From contig OY740770.1 of the NCBI GenBank assembly GCA_963513935.1, positions 91,342,301 through 91,406,300 of the forward strand: 64,000 nt of DNA. The letters are read 5' to 3'. Origin of the DNA: Aphrophora alni (lineage: Eukaryota; Arthropoda; Insecta; Hemiptera; Aphrophoridae). A program made the position numbers and the translations under genes. Shown one piece after another: positions 58,655-64,000 of the stretch; position 1 is the first letter of the stretch; each line of letters begins with the position of its first letter. The notes under the pieces were generated by a model. It saw only the letters and a program-made list of their open reading frames with translations, ran no database searches and was not told the DNA's origin.

Positions 58655-58705
58655 TGGAGCGGTATAAAAACCCGTAAGGTTGTGTGTGTTGCCCAGGTCC
58701 CTGGC
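58655..58705 (+). promoter_or_regulatory. candidate TATA-box promoter
   Basis: GGAGCGGTATAAAAACCCG is a strong TATA-type sequence in a GC-richer stretch just after the last coding trace of the virus-like element. No downstream gene is visible in the window, so its use is unknown. Confidence 0.3.
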
Positions 58706-58799
58706 GAGGAGTACCGATATCACAGATACGAGGAAAACACCGGTGATTTTGGGGTAGATAAGGTTAATTTTGGGTAGGTACTATGATTATTTGGAGGTT

Positions 58800-59102
58800 C
58801 ATGAGGGCTGTGGTGAGCATAGGTTTAGGCAAAAGTAGGAACATAAACTTTTCATACATTATAATAGACATAGACATAAGGTTCGGTTAAATATCTTTGG
58901 TTTAAGTGTAACACGTATATGATACATAAACACATGTGGGCTGTGGTAAGCATAGGTTTAGGCAAAAGTAGGAACATAAACTTTTTATACATTATAATAG
59001 ACATTGACATAGGGTTAGGTTAACTGTCTTTGGTCATAGGTCTTAGGTGTAACACGTATAGTATGATACATAAACATATGTGGGCTGTGGTAAGCATAGA
59101 TT
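58800..59102. repeat. tandem repeats, about 133-144 bp units
   Basis: GGGCTGTGGTGAGCATAGGT starts at 58,805 and recurs (GGTAAG variant) at 58,938 and 59,082, giving periods of 133 and 144 bp; the third unit is cut after about 20 bp. Shared internal blocks: TTTAGGCAAAAGTAGGAACA, TACATTATAATAGACAT, GTGTAACACGTATA and GATACATAAACA. Copies are close in sequence, so this is a fairly young array. Confidence 0.75.
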
Positions 59103-59146
59103 TATCTGCGCTCTAGTAGCTCTAGCTGTGTGAGTCAACTTGTCAT

Positions 59147-59382
59147 ACATTATAATAACTTTGGGTGATTGACCGGTGCTATGTCCTAGTAGCCAACGGA
59201 GGAACCTCATATAAATATATAACACATTATAATAACTTTGAGTGGCTGACCGGTGCTACACCCTGGTAGCTGACGGAGGAACCTCATATAAATATATAAC
59301 ACATTATAATAACTTTGGGTGGTTGAACGATGCTACACCCCGATAGACAACGGAGGAACCTCATATAAATATATAACACATT
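59147..59382. repeat. three 77-bp tandem repeats
   Basis: Units start ACATTATAATAACTTTG at 59,147, 59,224 and 59,301 with an exact period of 77 bp. Each contains GACCGGTGCTA (changed in unit 3), GGAGGAACCTCATATAAATA and TATAACACATT. The copies differ by a few substitutions. Confidence 0.85.
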
Positions 59383-59435
59383 AAATGTACCAGCTGTGGA
59401 CACTCCTCTGTATTTTGAATATTGATTTGTTGTTG

Positions 59436-61375
59436 TGTAGCATTCAAATTCAAAAAAATCAATTCTGCAAAATAAATTTCATTAACTCGTTCTCCACATA
59501 CTACTTCCGTCGCTTGACAGATGCTGCCACCTGGCGAGATTGCCCAAAACAAATCATCGTATGATATCAGAGGGTAAAGTACGACGGCAAGACAGCCTAT
59601 CTTCTCTAATACCGGTATGCGAGTCTACCTGTAGTCACACACAATGTCTGACTTCTATACTTAGTTACTTTAGAAATGAATTTCCTTCTTGGTCTTCAAA
59701 ATTTCTACCTCAGTTTTTTACAATGTTAATCTACAGTTTTTGTGCGTGTTAGTTCTAAAATGTTTAATAAATTTTCGTTTCCACGGCACAAGCTTACGTG
59801 GTCTGCGACAGGATTTTTCCAGGTACAGATTTTATCATATTTTAAATTTTTGTTAATGCTTTAGAATAATTTATTAATTATCATGTATTCTTTAAAATAT
59901 GTATTTCATGTTTTATTTAATATTCAATGTTCTTTTGAAACTCAATGATTATAAAAATTTTCTTTTGTTAAAACATACTTTACAAAACCTTGCAAAGGCA
60001 CATTTTGAGTTTTGAACAATTATGTGAAATATGTGCAAACTAATGTTGAACTTTAAATGATCAAAATATCTTATTGAACATGTCAAATATAAAACAATTG
60101 GAGAAATCTGTTCTAAATCAGAAAATTTCGTTTTACAGACCTTGCAGATCTTTGCAAGTCTTATACAAGCTTTGTTTCAAACAAATTATATATATATAAA
60201 TAGATTTATAATCATCTAAGAAGCTTTTAAGTACAATCTTAACGAATTTCTGTTATACAATCAATTTTCTTTGATTTTGACAAATAACCAGATATTTTCT
60301 TTAATAATGAACATTAATGCTAAAACATGTCTGATTTTGTACAAGACGCTAAAAAACATGTTTTTTGCCATAGCTAATATGCTGGTAGAAGAAACACAGC
60401 TAAAAATCTGAACATGTTTCGTCCTGTTAACAAAACACGTTTTATCCAACATAGCTTCAGAGTTTCACGTGCACAAAAGTGATATTACAAAAACTGACTT
60501 TATAGAACTCTAATTAAACTCATATTGTATATGTGCCTAAATTTATTTCAGCGAATATGTTTTCTTAAAAAACTATCTTTTAGATGTAGACTTGTGTAAT
60601 TAATTGTAAAATATATAAAATATTTATTGGGTGGAGCCTGCATGCAAACTTTCGGTCCTAACAACCTCCAAGAGGTTATTTTCTAAATTAACACAAAATT
60701 GACGTCAATTAATAAAATTTAATATTCAAAATTTTCATCTTTTTTTTTTTAAATAAACTTGTCATTTTATAATAAATTCTTTATCTGATATATATATAAA
60801 TTTATTGGCCAATATAGCATTTAAGAAACCTATCAAATAAGTAATATTATGTAACTGTTTTTAAAAAAAAACTATCATTTCATAAAGTCAAAAGGGGGGG
60901 GGGGAATAAATATCAATATCTTTTCATCTTTTTTTATTTTGTAATTTTTACATTTAAGGGCGTATAATCTTTTTTTTTGGATTAATTATAATCCTGCTAA
61001 TTGTTAAGCTGTGCTAATTGTCTTTTGTTAAATTTTGTAACTATAAGATATATAAACTAAAAAAGGGGGGGAATAAATTTTCAGAACCTATTGATTAATT
61101 TTTTTTCTATTTAAATTATAATATTTTGTATTAAGGGCGTATAACTTTACTAATTATAAGATTGTTAATCATAAGCTGTTTATGATAATTTTGTCTCAGG
61201 ATGTCTTTCTCAATTGTAAATGATAAAATCTGAAACGTCAAAATTTCTTTGTTTCAATAAACTTGAGCCTTGTTAATCACTAAATTTGTTTTTGTCTTTT
61301 TAATTTTTTTTTTAATTTCTAAACATTGTTACCATTTTGGTTCCGCCTTTCTTAAATTTAAGTCCCCTGGTAACA
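59436..61375 (+). repeat. 5' LTR (about 1.94 kb)
   Basis: Starts TGTAGCATTC and probably ends CCCTGGTAACA, giving TGT...ACA ends. Contains poly-A-signal-like AATAAA at several places, the last near 61,256. From 60,895 to about 61,140 it holds an internal imperfect duplication (GGGGGGAATAAAT at 60,899 and 61,066; AAGGGCGTATAA at about 60,956 and 61,133). The short frames in its first 560 bp recur identically in the 3' LTR and are not supported as genes. Confidence 0.7.
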
Positions 61376-61381
61376 TGTTTC

Positions 61382-61397
61382 TGGTAGCAGAGCGTGG
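61382..61397 (+). promoter_or_regulatory. primer binding site, initiator-Met tRNA type
   Basis: TGGTAGCAGAGCGTGG is complementary, with two mismatches, to the 3' end of animal initiator tRNA-Met. It lies 6 bp inside the predicted end of the 5' LTR, the expected place for priming minus-strand DNA synthesis. Confidence 0.65.
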
Positions 61398-63429
61398 TTT
61401 GTTTAAAATTCTGGAACCTTATTTAATTTTCAAAATTTTGAATTGGAACCATCTAAATTTAAATTCAATATTTTTCTTTGTTAAACAAGGCTCATTTTTA
61501 TGTTTTGCAGCTTTTTCGAATACTGCACAACTGTTGCTGATGAAATTTTTTTTATTTTAAATATTTAAATCTATATAAATCTATAGTCTCTTTTTTTATT
61601 ATTTATTTTTCATATAAACACTTACACAAAAACTTCTAAACCAATTTCGATAAAAATTTTTTTTATTATTTTGTCTGCTTAAATATTTTTTTTTATATAT
61701 ATATATATATATTTACATACATTGCACTAGTCATTCACTGAATTAGATCCAGACAGCGGGCTCATTCGGGAATTCCAAAAAAAAAATTTAAATAAATATT
61801 AAAACCCAAAAATAGTTAGAAACAAAAAAAAAACAAAAAAAATTCAAAATTTCCTTCAAAAATTTTCTCGAGTTTTCTTTCGCTTGTCTGTATTAATTCA
61901 TACTTACACACACACATATATACAACAACTACACTACATATAATTCTTGAGTCATTCTCTGGCTCTTTCATTTTTTTTTGCATCATCTTAAAAGAAACTT
62001 TTTTTAAATTACTTGGTTTATTTTTTTTTTTATAATTATCAGCAACAGTTAAAATGGCAGTGGACTTGCTGCGATTAGTAGACTCGTTAAAGAACACTGA
62101 GCTTGCTTTTGAATTTTTTTTGGCCATCTTGAAGGAAAATTATTTTTATTTATTTTTTTTTAATTTTATCATGTTGAGTAATAGGCAAGATGGCGGTGGA
62201 CTGGTTGATGCAGATGGTGGCACTTTCTTAATAATTCATTGAAATGTTGAACACTCATTAAATAACTTAACCTTGTGTACATTTTTTTTCTTCTTTTTCT
62301 CTTTTCCAAATTATAGGGGCCCAGTTTGTAAGTAGGACAACATGGTTGGCCTGTTTGTTTTCATTAATTTGTTTGTTTTGTTATTAGCAGGTCAACATGT
62401 TTGTTTCCTAATTTAGTTTTGTGTTAGGGTTGAGAAAACCGGAGTTGGGTTTTCTTCACTCATGGGTCACCTTTTATATACATTCATCTTGGTACCATCT
62501 CTTTTGCTACACCTTTTTTTTTACACTTCTTTCTTTTGTACATTTTTTTTTTTTTTAACACTTAAAAATTTTGATGAAATTTTTTTTTTACACTTTTTTT
62601 GATTAATTTAATTTCCTTTTCTTTGGGGCACATGATTAAAGATACACATATAAGACCTTAAGTCAACTACAAGCCCTGCTTTGCGCAGCAAAAAATTTTT
62701 TTGACTCCCCAACGTTTCATACTGCTTCTTTGTTTATTTTTCAAATGGATTATTTGTTTAGACCCTTCAAAATTCTTTTTTCTCACGGAAATTGTTAAGA
62801 GCCGTGAATAGTTTAAATTTCTCTTCGTATGGGAGAAGAGGAATTTAAAAAATAACGACGCTGAGCATGATCTGACCTAATTGGCTTCAGGAGTTTTTCT
62901 TTATTTTTATTTATTTTTGTAATTTAATGTAAAGGTCGGCTCAGAGGATACTCCCCCCCGTCTGAGTCCGGCCTTTCCTGTAAGTCCCATGTGCGATGCA
63001 CATTCCCTCCCCAGTCCCCGGAGTGGTCACCTCCACTTGGTATTCCCGAGGTGCCACTCCACCCCTTTTCCCCACGTACCTTAGAGTACAAAGTCAGTTC
63101 ATGCACAGCAATGTCGACCTTTGCGTCACCCTTCAGCTCTTTCTCTCCTGGGCTTATCCCAATTATAGGTGGGAAGAGCTGAGACGCTGTAGAAATTTCA
63201 AAATTTAATAAGTAAGTGCCGAAGGAGGCTACACCCTAGAGTGGTGACCATAAAAGCATTATGAAGCGTTGTTTCTATCAGGTGCCCCGTTTCAAAATTT
63301 TGTAGGAGGCCCTTCCGGCCCCTTCTTTAGAATCTTTTGGAGGCCCCTCTGGCCCTTTGCCCCTTTTTTCAAAATTTTGCGGGAGGCCCTTCTGGCCTCT
63401 TTTCTGACTCCACCCCAACTCCGTCTTTC
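61398..63429 (+). other. internal region of the LTR element, non-coding
   Basis: T/A-rich at first, with a short TA array near 61,695, homopolymer runs and two opposite GGCAAGATGGCGGTGG-like words near 62,055 and 62,190. Then GC-richer from about 62,930. The 63,290-63,410 stretch repeats an AGGCCCTTCTGGCC-type word three times. A Lys-rich minus-strand frame at 61,816-62,127 and a Gly-rich one at 62,924-63,106 have no gag, protease or reverse transcriptase motif. Confidence 0.6.
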
Positions 63430-63441
63430 GGGGGGGGAGAG
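63430..63441 (+). promoter_or_regulatory. polypurine tract
   Basis: A G run followed by AGAG lies one base before the second TGTAGCATTC. This is the expected plus-strand primer site of an LTR element. Confidence 0.65.
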
Positions 63442-63442
63442 C

Positions 63443-64000
63443 TGTAGCATTCAAATTCAAAAAAATCAATTCTGCAAAATAAATTTCATTAACTCGTTCT
63501 CCACATACTACTTCCGTCGCTTGACAGATGCTGCCACCTGGCGAGATTGCCCAAAACAAATCATCGTATGATATCAGAGGGTAAAGTACGACGGCAAGAC
63601 AGCCTATCTTCTCTAATACCGGTATGCGAGTCTACCTGTAGTCACACACAATGTCTGACTTCTATACTTAGTTACTTTAGAAATGAATTTCCTTCTTGGT
63701 CTTCAAAATTTCTACCTCAGTTTTTTACAATGTTAATCTACAGTTTTTGTGCGTGTTAGTTCTAAAATGTTTAATAAATTTTCGTTTCCACGGCACAAGC
63801 TTACGTGGTCTGCGACAGGATTTTTCCAGGTACAGATTTTATCATATTTTAAATTTTTGTTAATGCTTTAGAATAATTTATTAATTATCATGTATTCTTT
63901 AAAATATGTATTTCATGTTTTATTTAATATTCAATGTTCTTTTGAAACTCAATGATTATAAAAATTTTCTTTTGTTAAAACATACTTTACAAAACCTTGC
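63443..64000 (+). repeat. 3' LTR, first 558 bp (continues beyond the window)
   Basis: Appears identical by eye to 59,436-59,993 with no indel. The target-site duplication and the full LTR divergence cannot be read because the window ends inside it. Confidence 0.8.

Larger units (their letters stand above)
59436..64000 (+). mobile_element. LTR retroelement without recognised coding region (cut by window end)
   Basis: A direct repeat begins at 59,436 and again at 63,443 with a constant offset of 4,007 bp to the end of the window. Signals fall where an LTR element needs them: TGT start and ACA end of the 5' LTR, a tRNA-type primer site just inside, and a purine tract immediately before the second repeat. 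The internal region is only about 2.07 kb and lacks recognisable gag or pol, so the element is non-autonomous (LARD-like) or an internal-deletion derivative. It would need enzymes from a related element. Confidence 0.75.

Noticed and set aside
59361..59752. Frames repeated at 59.4-59.75 and 63.28-63.76 kb as a duplicated gene
   Set aside because: They lie within the LTR direct repeat and have no protein similarity; they are duplicated because the LTR is.

Overview
This window looks like AT-rich, gene-poor nuclear DNA from an invertebrate, most likely an insect. I see no intact host gene, no rRNA and no intact tRNA. Almost everything recognisable is mobile or virus-derived and decayed: Penelope-like retroelements with hammerhead-like ends, a non-LTR retrotransposon tail, a Tc1/mariner-superfamily transposon, a large LTR element without coding capacity, microsatellites, diverged dispersed repeats, and two degenerate copies of a double-jelly-roll-capsid virus-like element. 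The species cannot be named from the sequence.

Layout. 0-5.6 kb: anonymous AT-rich DNA with diverged repeats. 6.5-7.6 kb: 3' end of a LINE. 9.6-10.3 kb: minus-strand Penelope-like (PLE) fragment with a GIY-YIG relic. 11.5-14.2 kb and 22.3-25.5 kb: two diverged copies of one segment. 17.6-22.2 kb: a dispersed repeat, then a G-poor A/C-rich tract of about 2.2 kb that folds back on a T/G-rich arm as an imperfect inverted repeat of roughly 600 bp. 25.8-28.4 kb: minus-strand virus-like element (capsid, integrase and fibre-like fragments), followed by a PLE end. 28.6-31.1 kb: more dispersed repeats. 31-44 kb: mostly anonymous, with an initiator-tRNA relic, a tiny palindrome flanked by direct repeats, a PLE foldback and (CA)n/(TA)n arrays. 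44.1-45.2 kb: PLE fragment between inverted ends. 45.4-47.8 kb: Tc1/mariner-type transposon with long TIRs. 48-52.8 kb: anonymous DNA and small repeats.

52.8-58.6 kb is the main feature: a tightly packed, one-directional cluster of about ten small genes on the plus strand. In order they are an unassigned fragment, a tail-fibre-like repeat protein, a small unknown protein, a parvovirus-VP1-like phospholipase A2, an adenain-like cysteine protease, a single jelly-roll (penton-like) protein, a tiny ORF, a double jelly-roll major capsid protein, and two or three unassigned genes. Junctions overlap or abut (ATGA, TAAATG), as in viral genomes. Frameshifts and stops disrupt nearly all genes, so this is a fossil. 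The gene content fits the Maverick/Polinton-adintovirus world; the integrase relic beside the second copy agrees. No polymerase or packaging ATPase was found here.

58.8-59.4 kb holds two tandem-repeat blocks. 59.4 kb to the end is an LTR retroelement: a 5' LTR of about 1.94 kb, an initiator-Met-type primer binding site, about 2.07 kb of internal sequence with no recognised coding, a purine tract, and a 3' LTR cut by the window end. The visible 558 bp of the two LTRs appear identical, suggesting a recent insertion. Apart from the Penelope-like, LTR and Tc1/mariner identifications, which rest on several landmarks each, most repeat boundaries are approximate and were read by eye.
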